Shown: positions 48,318-60,318, counted from the first letter of the stretch. The stretch: DNA of 64,000 bases from Chamaecyparis obtusa (GCA_027943335.1 BSBK01001161.1:260501-324500); one strand, 5' to 3'. Program-made: numbers and translations. The notes: generated from the sequence alone by a model not told the origin.

Positions 48318-48685
48318 GTAATCACATTTTGTATTGCCAACTCCTGACAGGGTTGAGGCTTCTAACAAGTCCTATAGTCCCTTAATTAGGACTAAGACAC
48401 TATATGCATGTAATAGACTCCTAATAGGGTCAACATCCTTAATAGGATACTTTTGATTAGTGGATCTTTGTGGGTACCATCCCCACTAGGGTTTTCCCTT
48501 GGCTAGGGTTTCCTTGAGAACAAATAATGTGTTATGAGTTCTTTAGTCTTATTGCTATGCATGTTGTTTAGCTTCTTATGTTATGCATGTGTTAAGATAA
48601 TATATTATATCCATAATTAGGCAAAAGTTAATGTTTGCAGAATACTGATTCACCCCCCCCCTCTCAGTATTCCCTATTTCTAACA

Positions 48686-50120
48686 CATATAGCATTCACG
48701 GAGCTATTTTCAAAACATGGTAAAGAAGATTCTTCTTCTCAACCTAACATGGGTGCTAAAGTCAATTATGCCTACTCTGGAAATAATTCTATCATCAATA
48801 TGGTTGAACCATGTCTATTTGAGCATTGCAATGTCATCATAATTGTACAAAGAGATAGAGAAAATCAATCAGCTAACACAGTTACTTGATCACAAGTGCA
48901 GGCACATCTACCAAGACAAATCCTAGATTCATCCAATGTCCCTAAGATGCTTTCAATCTTTCATCTACTTCTAAATAGAAGGCTACATCTAAATCTTCAA
49001 ATTCTAATGACATGAGGCCTACATCATACAGTATCATCCAACAACTCCAACATACAAATGCAAAAATCTCCATGTTTGAGTTGCTTCAGATATCTCCAGC
49101 TCATAGAGCCATTCTAGACAAAGCTCTACTCAGATCCAATGTTCCTGAAAACCTTGATTTAGAAAGATTCTAGACTATGGTTGGTCATCTTATGTCTCCA
49201 TAGTATATCTCCTTTTCAGAGGAAGATGATAACTCCTTGAATCATCCACATAATCAGCCCTTGCATATTGAAGTCTTGATCCAAAACCATCATGTCAAAC
49301 ATGTGTTGATAGATGGGGGTGCTTGCTTAAAAATTTATTCTTTCATCTTGATCACACAACTAGGATTTTTAGAAATGGCTATTGATCCTAGAAATAAGAT
49401 AACTATCAAAGCATATGATGAGAAAGAAAGATCTTCAAAAGGCACCATTGTCTTACCTATTAGAATAGGTCTAGTAATCAGAGATACTACATGTCAAGTT
49501 CTTGATCTATCTTTGGCTTACAACATCCTTCTAGGGAGACCCTGGATACATGAAATGAAATCTATTCCTTCTACATACCATCAATGTTTGAAATTTTCTT
49601 ATAAAGGAGTAGAGGTAACCATTCTAGCAGACATATCTACAACTTGCAATGCATTGAAAGAAAGTGTAGATAAACTTGTTCCTAATAACAGAGAATCTTC
49701 CACTAAGCAAACAGATGTAGCATCCACATCCAAGATGGAAGACATTGCAAAAGAAGTCAAAATCAAAGATAATGGTATGGGAGAATACTCAATGGAACCT
49801 ATTTTATCACTCACATCTCTCCCATTGTCCCCTAAGTCTTATGGGGAACCGTCAGACAAAGTGAAACCTAATGCTAAAAAATCCCAAGTCCTATTCAATG
49901 GAAGCTTTGTTCTAGAACAAGTATCTAAACAAGAGTTTGAGGAAGATGAAGATGTGCTTGCATGGTTGTATAAAAAGGAATCTAACTCACAGTTAGTCCA
50001 AAAACATGACTCCACTTCAAGCAGAATTCCTTAGAAGTCATATGGACCAGGGGACAAATTGATCACAAAAATGGGATATATTGGAAAAGGACCTCTAGTA
50101 CTACAAGGTAAGGGTCTTCT
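48686..50120 (+). pseudogene. TAT-3 protease and G-patch-like segment
   Basis: The upstream linker includes TNAKISMFELLQISPAHRAI (about 49050-49110), a conserved Tat segment. The retropepsin-like domain is in 49237-50034. Its catalytic motif reads VLIDGGACLKIYS, where DSG or DTG is expected, and YNILLGRPWIHEM is the characteristic end block. After a variable stretch a G-patch-like motif, GPGDKLITKMGYIGKGPLVL, occurs at about 50040-50105. Such motifs are known near the protease of Tat elements. Stops interrupt the linker (for example 49171 and 49201) and follow at 50032. Bases 48686-49040 are too degenerate to name. Confidence 0.8.
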
Positions 50121-51440
50121 ATCACCTCTTGACCACCATGGTCAAACCAACAAGGATACAACATGTCTAGGATATAAGAAGAAGCCTTTCTATCTTAGCA
50201 AGAACTCCACACATGTTTTAGAATAGATTAAACCAAAGGAGGAAACAATACAATAGTCTAATAGTGATGAGTCAGACACCACTGAGGAGCTCATTCCTTA
50301 TGAGAATTTTCCTAAAGAGATAAAAGGCCTCCTTGAAGCTAAAGATGATCCAGTAAAAAGAATCAATGTAGTAAACAAACAATAACCTACTATAGAACAA
50401 GAGATAGTTGTGCCACAAGAACTAGCTAATCTTAAAGATAATAAAATAGATAAAGAGGAAGTTGGTAGTTATTCAGAAATAGATTATCATGAGTATGAAT
50501 TCAAATCAAAATCTTAGGGTAACCCTTCTTGGGGTATACACCCTGACTTTACTCATGTTCTCAATTTTCATAGAGGCATAGATGAGGAATCAAATGACTA
50601 TGAATGGGGAGTCATTCTAGAGTAAGATGAGCTTATCACAGAAAAAAATATTGATGTTATTCACCAATATAAACCTAAACCCAATGTAAGTCTAGAGTGA
50701 AATAATGAACTTAACGAGTCTGATCCACCTATGGCTGAATTGGACTCCCACAATGACATTGAGCCTATTCAAAAATTGAACATTTTGAGTTGTAATATCA
50801 CCTTCGAACTTGACCACTAGGTTAGGACCAATCATGATAGATCCATATCTGTAAACACTATCTCCCAATATTTTCCCACTTTGACTATCCAACATCCTGA
50901 CCTTCTTGACCAAACTTCCATGAATCTAAGCCAAGGTATCTTTACTTTCCCGAATGACTATGCCCTTGCTTGCTACCTAAATGTAGTTGAGCCTATGAAG
51001 ACTTCCATCAGTGAACCAAGCGTCAGCATGACAAAGTCAGACATCAAGTATCTTAGTCAAAAGAATAAGAATAAAAATAAAAATAAAAGGAATTCTTAGG
51101 GTGAAAACCACTTTGTGGTAGTCTCAGAACCTACAAAAGTAAAAATAAAAGATGTATCTAAAGGTGAAAACCTCTCTAAGGTGCCTAAGGATGAGATATT
51201 TGATGTCCTTTTGAGTCATTTATAGGATAGATGTCCAGTTCTAATTAAGCCCACTCAATCTATCAACTTAGGAATAGTAGAGGAACCACAGTTGATCCAT
51301 GTAGCACAATCCTTATCAGAAGAAGAAAAGAAAAAATTTACTACATTCCTAATAGAAAAGAAGATCAACTTTGCATGGAAATATTCAGATATGCCACAGT
51401 TGGATCTTGATCTTATAATGCACCATTTATCTATTTCTCC
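50121..51440 (+). pseudogene. TAT-3 linker between protease and RT
   Basis: This is in the protease frame with about ten stops. It is acidic and variable, and encodes HPDFTHVLNFHRGIDEES at about 50540-50600 and a Lys/Asn repeat near 51060-51095. Towards the end it reaches the conserved RT lead-in, EEEKKKFTTFLIEKKINFAW then KYSDMPQLD (about 51320-51405). I see no separate domain. Confidence 0.6.
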
Positions 51441-52200
51441 TAGAATCTATTAAACAAAGCTTAAGAAAGATGCATCCACATGTTGCACTCTTGGTCAAAG
51501 CTAAATTAGAGAAACTACTAAAAGATGGATTCATCCGTGTTATTGACTATGCTGAATGGATCTCAAATATTGTACCTATTTCTAAACTAGATAAATTAAA
51601 GCATGCCAAAGCATGTGAACAGACTTTAGAGATGTGAACAAAGCATGCCCTAAGGATGATTTTCCAGTACCTAACATTGATATGATAGTGGACATGACTG
51701 CGGGTTTCAAGATGTATTCTTTAATGGATAGTTTCTTCGAATATAATCAAATAAAAATTGCTCCAGAGGATCAAGAGAAAATTGCTTTCACATGTGCATG
51801 GGATATGTTCTGCTAGAATGTCATGCCATTTGGGCTTAAAAATGTTGGTGCTACATATCAGAGAGCTATGACATCTATTTTTCATGACATGATGCATCAA
51901 ACTATGGAGGATTATGTTGATGATACTTTAGCAAAATCTATGACTAGAGCTTAACATCTAAATGACTTGAGCAAGATACTAGACTAAATGGAAAAATTTA
52001 GTCTCAGACTAAATCCTAAGAAGTGTGCTTTTGGTGTCACTTCTGGAAAGCTCTTAGGATACATAGTTTCAAAGAAGGGCATTGAAGTTGATCCAACTAA
52101 AGTAAAGGCTATAATGGAGATGCCACCCCCAAAGAATATTAGTCAAATGAGAACATTACAAGGGATAGTACAATCCATCAGGCATTTCATATCATAGCTT
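51441..52200 (+). pseudogene. TAT-3 reverse transcriptase
   Basis: The region starting near 51455 is frameshifted and stop-rich. From 51625 the RT is clear: FRDVNKACPKDDFPVPNIDM, AGFKMYSLMDSFFEYNQIKI, FTCAWDMFC, VMPFGLKNVGATYQRAM and the active site EDYVDDTLAKS near 51910. The connection NPKKCAFGVTSGKLLGYIVS lies at 52010-52080. Stops are at about 51814, 51952, 51985 and 52195. The sequence is a typical Tat RT and is clearly different from that of TAT-1 and TAT-2. Confidence 0.92.
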
Positions 52201-52788
52201 GTGGATATCTCATAGCCTTTTACAAAAACTTTACATAAAGGTGTGACTTTTCTATGGAGTGAAGAATGTGAGAAGAACTTTAACCATATCAAGAAATATC
52301 TATCAAATCCTCAAAGCTTGATGCCTCCTATTCAGGGGAAGCCACTAATCCTATATGTCTCTACCATAGATACATCACTGGGGGCATTGCTAGCACAACA
52401 TGATGAGAATAAAAAGGAAAGGGAAATATATTATATCATTAGAACATTGGTTGCATACGATAAGAACTATTCAATGATTGAGAAAGCTTGTCTAGCTATG
52501 ATCTATGCATCATAGAAACTAAGACATTACATGTTAGCTCATACCACACATTTGGTAGCTAAGATTGATCCACTAAAGTACCTACTAAGCAAAGATGCCC
52601 TCACAGGTAAATTAGCCAAATGGGTCATGCTCTTAAATGAATTTGACATTGAATATGTTGAAAGAAAAGCTATCAAAGGATAAGTTATTGCTGATCAATT
52701 GGTAGATGCACCTATGTTTGATGATACACCAATGCAAATAGAGCTCCCAAATTCCTCTATCATGAATCTTTCTTCTAGAGAATGAAAA
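52201..52788 (+). pseudogene. TAT-3 original RNase H, degenerate
   Basis: LYVSTIDTSLGALLAQHDEN takes the place of the first RNase H motif, with no catalytic Asp at the expected position. NYSMIEKACLAMIYAS and LRHYMLAHTTHLVAKIDPLK follow, then LAKWVMLLNEFDIEYVERKA. Loss of the first acid is usual in elements that have a second RNase H, where this domain is thought to act as a connection. Stops lie at 52189, 52213, 52513, 52681 and 52783. Confidence 0.8.
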
Positions 52789-53133
52789 TTGTTCTTTGAT
52801 GGCTCCTATACACAAAATGGATCTGGAGTAGGCATATTATTTATCACTCCTCAATGGTACTCAATACCCAAAGCATTTAGATTAAAGTTCCCTTGCACAA
52901 ATAATATTACTGAATATGAAGCCCTTCTTAATGGTATGAAACTAGAAATTGAGTGGAGAGTGACTAAGTTACACATTCATGGGGACTCCCAACTTGTTAT
53001 CAATCAAGTCAATGATGTGTACCAAATGAAAGATGAAAAGCTCATTCCATTCAAAAGAATGGTAGATGATCTAGAGAAATATTTCATATCTATCATATCC
53101 CCTTTGAGATCTAGAGAAATATTTCATATCTAA
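52789..53133 (+). pseudogene. TAT-3 second RNase H (aRNH), truncated
   Basis: The motifs FFDGSYTQNGSGVGIL (Asp), TEYEALLNGMKLEIEW (Glu) and IHGDSQLVINQV (Asp) are present. The last motif (N-x-x-AD-x-LA) is missing, because a 25-bp direct repeat at 53068-53092 and 53108-53132 and loss of sequence disrupt the domain. A stop follows at 53131. It sits after the original RNase H and before integrase, the order usual for Tat elements. Confidence 0.88.
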
Positions 53134-54419
53134 CACTATCTTATCCTGCATATGATTCCCCTAAAACCCACATGATCTTCACTCTTGTTGGTCATCATTT
53201 ATCTCAATAAAAAAACCTTTTCTCCTATCTCCAAGACCAAATCATTCCTGATACCTTCAATCACCATGAGAAATGATACCTTATCTGCAATGCATCCCAG
53301 TATTTCATCATTGCTAATGATCTATACAAACAAGGTCTAGATGGTACACTACTTAGATGTTTAGAATGGGAAGAGTCTCAATGTGCACTCAAGGAAGTCC
53401 ACAAAGGTATATGTGGCTCACACTCAAATGGTTCAATGCTAGCTCGAAAGCTTATTAGGGCTAGGTACTATTGGCCTGAAATGGAGAAAGATGCAATCAA
53501 GTTTGCTAAGAATTGTCAAAAGTGCCAAGTACATGGTAACTTAGTTCATGCTCTAGAGAGAGATCTAATTCCCTTTACTACACAATGGCCTTTTCACCAA
53601 TGGGCATTTGATCTTATAGGATCCATACATCCTCATTCTTCTAATCGACATACCCATATCATAACATCTATAGACTATTTTACAAAATGGGTAGAAGCCG
53701 TCCCTTTGACTCAAGCAACTGACAAGAAAATTTCTATGTTCATTCTAAACTACATCATATGTCAGTATGGTATTCCACACTCTATAGTCATAGGTAATGG
53801 TGGAAAATTCAAGAATAGAGACTTAGATGATATATGTGTCAAATTCAAGATTACACAACATTGGTCATCTATCTACTATCCTCGAGGGAATGGACAAGCA
53901 AAGGCTTCTAACAAGAATCTATTGAAAATCTTGCATCATATAGTTAATAAGACAAGAAGAGACTGGCATCTCATGATCAATCCATCTCTCTGGGCCTATA
54001 GAACAAGTATCAAAACACCCACTAGGGCTACACCTTTCACTTTAGTTTATGGGTTTGAAGTGGTACTTCCTATTGAGGTTGAAATCCCATCACTAAGAAT
54101 CAAAATGCATGGTCTAGTAATTGATGATGACTACAAAGTGTCTAGGTTACAAGAACTTGAACTACTAGATGAGTGCAAAAAATTAGCATATGATCATCTC
54201 AGAGTGTATCAGAAAAGAATGTCGAGAGGCTACAACAAGAAAGTTAGACACAAAGAATTTCAGGTTGGTGATCTAGTCTTGAGAGAGAGTTCTAAGAATC
54301 AATCACATCGAGAACACAAGGGGAAGTTTGAACCCAATTGGATGGGTCCCTTTGTTATCACTGCTACTTTTGGCTCTGGAGCCTATCAACTCTCAATGAC
54401 TAAAGGAGAACAACTCTAA
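53134..54419 (+). pseudogene. TAT-3 integrase, first copy
   Basis: The zinc head begins in another frame near 53310 (FIIANDLYKQGLDGTLLRCL) and has VHKGICGSH and NCQKCQVHG. The core has WAFDLIGSIHPHSSN (first Asp). The second block reads IVIGNGGKF, where Asp has become Gly. The third reads GNGQAKASNKN, where the catalytic Glu is Lys. The C-terminal part has FTLVYGFEVVLPIEVEIPSL, DLVLRESSKNQSHREHKGKF and GPFVITATFGSGAYQL, with the stop at 54417. It is open for 328 codons but cannot be catalytic. Bases 53134-53280 are rearranged and unassigned. Confidence 0.92.
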
Positions 54420-55851
54420 GAACCAATCAACATTCTCCATGTGAAGAAATTCTATGCCTAAGGCATTCAATGTATGGTAAAATGTCCTGAAAAAATCTTA
54501 AAAATCTAAAAAATTCCTAAAAAAATGAACATCTTGGTGAAAACCTAGCAATAGGTGCCTTGATGATTCACAAAAAAATCAAAAAATACCAAAAATATCA
54601 AAACAATTGGAAAAATGGAAAATACAAAAAAATGAGAAAAAGAAAATGTGCCTTGGTGAAAACCTAGAAACAAGTGCCTTGGTAGAAAAAATAGAATCTG
54701 TACCAAGATGGTGAAAACCCAACAAATGAGCACCACTTGTTTGAAAATACTCCATCTATCAGTGCAATCTTGGTCTTTCCCAGCTTTCAGTCTTCTTTAG
54801 TCTGTATATATCCTTGTTTCAATAAAGTCGGTCTATACACCAATCAGCTCAAGCATTTGTATCCTATCAATGGCTAAAACTTGGGGAAAATGAATGTCAT
54901 ATCCTATGGCCTCCAGTACATCTTAGATGAGTCATATCTAGTCAAATTCCTTTGAAGCTTCATCCGAGTTAGTTTGTCTATCTCCTCTCTAGAAAAGATT
55001 TTGCATCTACAATAATGCAATCAAACATCAACACAAACTGAAAACAATCTATGCGTCTTCATGTTTTTATCTCCTTGTATGCTTACTGATTCACATTGAC
55101 ATTTTTGCATATTGTGTCCTTTGAGCTCTTCGATGATGTCCTTTATAGGATTTAGAGAGTGATGATTGGGGGCATAATCTTTTCTTTTTCTTCTGCTTGT
55201 ATGTGAAAATCTAATAACTTTGGAAACTATGGATTGAAATGGTGTCTGTCTGTAAGAGCCTCTATCTCAAATTGGATGGCCATGCGTACCTTGACCATTG
55301 ATACCTAAAAAATTCAAAGAAGTTTGATCTAACTATTATCTTTTTGAGTGAGTTCTTTCAGCTACTATGAAATGTGATCTTACCTAAGGATGTGAATGAT
55401 AAAAGGTCACTACAGGTAATTCACACTGGATTTAGAATGATCTCTTGATTGTTTCATGTGTTTGAATGCAAGGCATATTCAGGTCATCATGAAGTTTATG
55501 TTTTGATACTTATAAAAATTGCTATATCAAAATGGACATGATATTTAGGTCATCTTGGCATTTGTGCCTTGGTGCTTATATCTAATCTGACATTTCAAAA
55601 ATAAAATCAATATTCATATGTCCATGGTTGCCTAACCAATGGGTGTTGTATTGATTCCTACATATACAAATCGATATTCATATGTCTATGGTTTCATAAC
55701 TAGTGGGAATTGTATTGATTTATCCAGTTACCTAAAAGTTCAATGATGACAACAAATTGACACATGATCAATGACTAGGTCCTAGGTCCTAGGTTTGCAT
55801 TTCATTCTGCACTTTGCATGATCTCACAAATTGCTTAAACACTTAAACAAT
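54420..55851 (+). other. TAT-3 non-coding region after integrase (unit A)
   Basis: There is no gene. It has repeated short phrases with GGTGAAAACC next to GTGCCTTG (54535, 54655 and 54710) and two copies of an approximately 58-bp repeat at 55608-55665 and 55671-55728 built on ATATTCATATGTC and TTGTATTGATT. CCTAGGTCCTAGGT occurs near 55788. The antisense ORF at 54545-54736 is low-complexity and I do not accept it. Confidence 0.6.
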
Positions 55852-56659
55852 TCTTATAGGATCCATACATGCTCATTCTTCTAATCGACATACCCATATC
55901 ATAACAGCTATAGACTGTTTTACAAAATGGGTAGAAGCAGTCCCTTTGACTCAAGCAAATGACAAGAAAATTTCTATGTTCATTCTAAACTACATCATAT
56001 GTCGGTATGGTATTCCACACTCTATAGTCATAGATAATGGTGGAAAATTCAAGAATAGAGACTTAGATGATATATGTGTCAAATTTAAGATTACACAACA
56101 TTGGTCATCTATCTACTATCCTCGAGGGAATGGACAAGAAAAGGCTTCTAACAAGAATCTATTGAAAATCTTGCATCATATAGTTAATAAGACAAGAAGA
56201 GACTGGCATCTCATGATCAATCCAGCTCTCTAGGCCTATAGAACAAGTATCAAAACACCCACTAGGGCTACACCTTTCACTTTAGTTTATGGGTTTGAAG
56301 TGGTACTTCCTATTGAGGTTGAAATCCCATCACTAAGAATCAAAATGCATGGTCTAGTAATTGATGATGACTACAAAGTGTCTAGGTTGCAAGAACTTGA
56401 ACTACTAGATGAGTGCAAAAAAGTAGCATATGATCATCTCAGAGTGTATCAGAAAAGAATGTCAAGAGGCTACAACAAGAAAGTTAGACACAAAGAATTT
56501 CAGGTTGGTGATCTAGTCTTGAGAGAGAATTCTAAGAATCAATCACATCGAGAACACAAGGGGAAGTTTGAACCCAATTGGTTGGGTCCCTTTGTTATCA
56601 CTGCTACTTTTGGCTCTGGAGCCTATCAACTCTCAATGACTAAAGGAGAACAGCTCTAA
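55852..56659 (+). pseudogene. TAT-3 integrase, duplicated C-terminal copy
   Basis: This is the second copy of the integrase from the first core motif onward, so it lacks the zinc head. The second catalytic Asp is intact (IVIDNGGKF), unlike in the first copy, but the Glu is again Lys (GQEKASNKN). The Glu loss therefore predates the duplication and the Asp loss in copy A follows it. A TAG at about 56232 replaces a Trp codon. It has no promoter or start of its own. Confidence 0.9.
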
Positions 56660-59055
56660 GAACCAATCAACATTCTCCATCTGAAGAAATTCTATGCCTA
56701 AGGCATTCAATGTATGGTGAAATGTCCTGAAAAAATCTTAAAAATCTGAAAAATTCCTAAAAAAATGAACATCTTGGTGAAAACCTAGCAATAGGTGCCT
56801 TGATGATTCACAAAAAAATCAAAAAATACCAAAAATATCAAAAAAATTAGAAAAATGAAACATACAAAAAAATGAGAAAAAGAAAATGTGCCTTGGTGAA
56901 AACCTAGAAACAAGTGCCTTGGTAGAAAAAATAGAATCTGTACCAAGATGGTGAAAACCCAACAAATGAGAACCACTTGTTTGAAAATACTCCATCTATT
57001 AGTGCAATCTTGGTCTTTACCAGCTTTCAGTCTGCTTTAGTCTGTATATATCCTTGTTTCAATAAAGTCGGTCTATACACCAATCAGCTCAAGCATTTGT
57101 ATCCTATCAATGCCTAAAACTTGGGGAAAATGAATTTCATATCCTATGGCCTCTAGTACATCTTAGATGAGTCATATCTAGTCAAATTCCTTTGAAGCTT
57201 CATCCGAGTTAGTTTGTCTTTCTCCTCTCTAGAAAGGATTTTCCATCTACAATAATGCAATCAAACATCAACACAAATTGAAAACAATCTATGCTTCTTC
57301 ATGCTTTTATCTCCTTGTATGCTTACTGATTCGCATTGACATTTTTGCATATTGTGTCCTTTGAGCTCTTTGATGATGTCGTTTATAGGATTTAGAGAGT
57401 GATGACTGGGGGCATAATCTTTTCTTTGTCTTCTGCTTGTATGTGAAAATCTAATAACGTTGGAAATTATGGATTGAAATGGTGTCTGTTTGTAAGAGCC
57501 TCTATCTCGAATTGGATGGCCATGCATACCTCGACCATTGATACCTAGAAAATTCAAAGAAGTTTGATCTAACTATTATCTTTTTGAGTGAGTTCTTTCA
57601 GCTACTGTGAAATGTGATCTTGCCTAAGGATGTGAATGATAAAGGGTCACTACAGGTAATTCACACTAGATTTAGAATGATCTCTTGATTGTTTCATGTG
57701 TTTGAATGCAAGGTGTATTCAGGTCATCATGATGTTTATGTTTTGATGCTTATAAAAATTGCTATATCAAAATGGACATGATATTCAGGTCATCTTGGCA
57801 TTTGTGCCTTGGTGCTTATATCTAATCTGACATTTCAAAAATAAAATCAATATTCATATGTCTATGGTTGCCTAACCAATGGGTGTTGTATTGATTCCTG
57901 CATATACAAATTGATATTCATATGTCTATGGTTTCATAACTAGTGGGAATTGTATTGATTTATCCAGTTACCTAAAAGTTCAATGATGACAACAAATTGA
58001 CACATGATCAATGACTAGGTCCTAGGTCCTAGGTTTGCATTTCATTCTACATTTCATTTTGCACTTTGCATGATCTCAAAAATTGCTTAAACACTTAAAC
58101 GATTCTTCAAAAACAAAAATACTAAACATGACACAAGGACTGAGCATTGTATGAAGGTCCCTCCAATGAAACAACAAGTAGAATCCTTTTTCGGGATGAA
58201 AATCAAAATTTAAGATCATTTATATTGTAAATTGATTACATAATCAACCTTCAATCATCACAAAATCCAAAATTCAACTTAACTGATTATCTTATATCAA
58301 ACTATCAAAATTTCAACTTGGTCAACTATGGTCAACTCATAGTTTAACCTAATCAAACTTGGTCTCCAGGACCTCTAAATGATGTAGAACATGTTCTTGA
58401 ATGTGTATAACCACTTCTCAAATCAATTAACATGCTTCTAAACTATAATGCTGACTTTTCTTGTCAGATTTCAATTTTAATCCCAAAGGGGGCATGGTAT
58501 TGCACATCATTCAAGTCCATAAATCTAAATCTATAATCAATCTTTCCTCAGTAATCAAGATAACAACCACATCTAGTTGTTGACTCCTCAAAAGTCCTCG
58601 TCGCTTGGGGAAAATCTATCATCACTTGGGGCATATCAGATTCATTGAGATCCATATATATCTAGTATTCTCCATATCTTGTAAATTGTATCAGATTTTC
58701 ATAACCATCGGTTCATTAGTGTTATTTCCTTGGTTCTTCATAACTGATGGGTTCAAGATGTGATACCAATATGATTCTCTTTGGACAATCAAGTCTGGAA
58801 TTGGTCACTCACTTCTTCGCAATCATAAGGTTCAGAATCAAGCATTTTGGCACTTTTTCGTAATCACCAGTTCATTGTTGTTATAGTTAACATTATCTTT
58901 GGTCATTCAGGACCTAACATCTTCAAATCTTTCAATCAGTTTCTATCTCAAAATCGGTTCATCTTTCAAATCAGTTTTAATCTCAAATATCTTTATCATA
59001 CACAGACTATCTTTGAACCACTGCGCTTCGCACAGTAATTCAAAGAGGGACAAAA
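56660..59055 (+). other. TAT-3 non-coding 3' region (unit B) and purine-rich tract
   Basis: To 58107 this repeats 54420-55855. From 58108 it is unique non-coding sequence up to the LTR. The purine-rich block CAAAGAGGGACAAAA at 59041-59055 directly precedes the LTR start and is the likely plus-strand primer. I see no gene; the ORFs at 57261 (minus) and 58847 (plus) are unsupported. Confidence 0.65.
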
Positions 59056-60318
59056 TGTAATACCCCAAAAATGGGCTATAGGTTCATTAACCTCCTACAT
59101 CTTCAAATCGAATGAAATTGATACAAAAGTCCTAACCTAAGGCACATCTGTACATTATCGAATTTAATTGATTATCCTAAATTCTGCATCAGGGAATATT
59201 CCTAGCAATATTCCTATTTATCATAATTATTCTTAATTTAATAATTATTTGGTGATAAATCTTATTTATCCTAAAGTTTGATTGATTGAATATTTTGAAT
59301 ATTTAATTAATTAACTTAATTATGCCACTTAATTATTTAATTAAATTTATTCCTAAATTGTATTATTTAATTTTGACAATAAATCAAAAATCTTATGACT
59401 AATTGATTAAATTCTTATTTAATTAATTAAAGTTAGTTGTCAATTTTTAATAATATAGTTTTTGAATAAAAGTTTGATTTAATAATTGATTAACCCATAA
59501 ATCAATTGTTTTAATTTAAAATCAGTTAAGTGGAAAATAAATCACTTTATTTATTAAATTAATTCATATTAAATCATGCACAATCAAAAAAAGAAGTCAA
59601 CTTTAAATCAATTATCAATTTCAATTTGTTAACTTTCTAAACTCAACATCTGATGATGAGTTGAAAAAAAAAAAAAAGCTCTATTTTGAGATAAAAACTG
59701 CATTTGCATGATTTTATGAGTTTATTTATTCTTAATTTGTTGTTAACTCAAAAATCAACCTTAGTTTATCAAGAGTGATTTATGGCTTTTCTCAATGCAT
59801 CGTCAAGCCCTGGATTTCTATAAAAATAAGGCTCATCTCTTCATAAAAACCTCTCAAGCTTTCAATCAATTGATATCTCTCTAAATTCCTGAAGCTTTCA
59901 ATCTCACATCTCTCGAATTTGCACAATTACTCTGGGGAATTTACAACTAAAGAACAAAGATTTTGTGACAGACAATTTTGTGTGATCAATTCATAGTTTT
60001 TCCTAGCTTTTCATATCAATTCATATAATTCTTAGATTAATTTCATACAGTTTTTCATCCTATTGCATCAAAAATCCAAAAAAATAGATTAATTTGCACT
60101 CATATTTCATTGCTTTCATCATTTTAAATCCTTCGTTTAGGTGTTACATTGTCACTGATCTTGATTTCAATCTAAGAACATCATACTCGCACCTACTAGA
60201 AGGTAGTAAATCACCTGGTTAGCATAGTTTCAATTACTTGTAGATTTCAATTTTTGCTAACCTCTAATGTTTTACTGAAGTGTTGTGTCTACATCTAGGT
60301 ACAAAATTCACACACACA
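59056..60318 (+). repeat. TAT-3 3' LTR
   Basis: This LTR is 1263 bp, begins TGTAATACCCCAAAAATGGG and ends TTCACACACACA. It aligns along its length with SOLO-2 at 18952-20207. It is AT-rich with many ATTTAATTAATT runs and has GGAATATTCC at about 59193. The end point is set by comparison with SOLO-2 and could be off by a few bases. Confidence 0.8.

Larger units (their letters stand above)
40532..48685 (+). repeat. COP-0 3' LTR, interrupted by NA-1
   Basis: The LTR starts TGTTGGCAATTTGG at 40532, runs to 41133, is split by NA-1, and resumes at 48323-48685, ending TTTCTAACA. Its own length is about 965 bp. Near the end (48655-48669) it has CTGATTCA, nine C and TCTCAGT, also found in COP-1. The flank CATAT at 48686-48690 should match the outer flank of the left LTR, which is outside the window. 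Confidence 0.85.
53612..58107 (+). repeat. 2.24-kb tandem duplication in TAT-3
   Basis: Unit A (53612-55855) and unit B (55852-58107) overlap by a four-base TCTT at the junction, which suggests a microhomology-mediated event. Each carries the integrase core and C-terminus and about 1.44 kb of the following non-coding region. Unit B has 12 extra bases near 58045. I counted about 17 differences over the first 808 bp. Confidence 0.93.
48686..60318 (+). mobile_element. TAT-3: Tat-type Ty3/gypsy element, 3' portion
   Basis: The 5' LTR, gag and start of pol are outside the window, because COP-0 interrupts TAT-3 and only its right flank is seen here. From 48686 the order is linker, protease, G-patch-like segment, RT, original RNase H, second RNase H, integrase, a long non-coding 3' region containing a tandem duplication, purine-rich tract and 3' LTR. 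Except for integrase, the pol pieces are in one frame with many stops. The LTR differs in sequence from those of TAT-1 and TAT-2, so this is a separate lineage with the usual Tat domain order. Confidence 0.85.

Noticed and set aside
54545..54736. Very hydrophobic minus-strand ORF, repeated at 56785-56976
   Set aside because: It is the complement of an A-rich non-coding tract, and the second copy exists only because of the tandem duplication.
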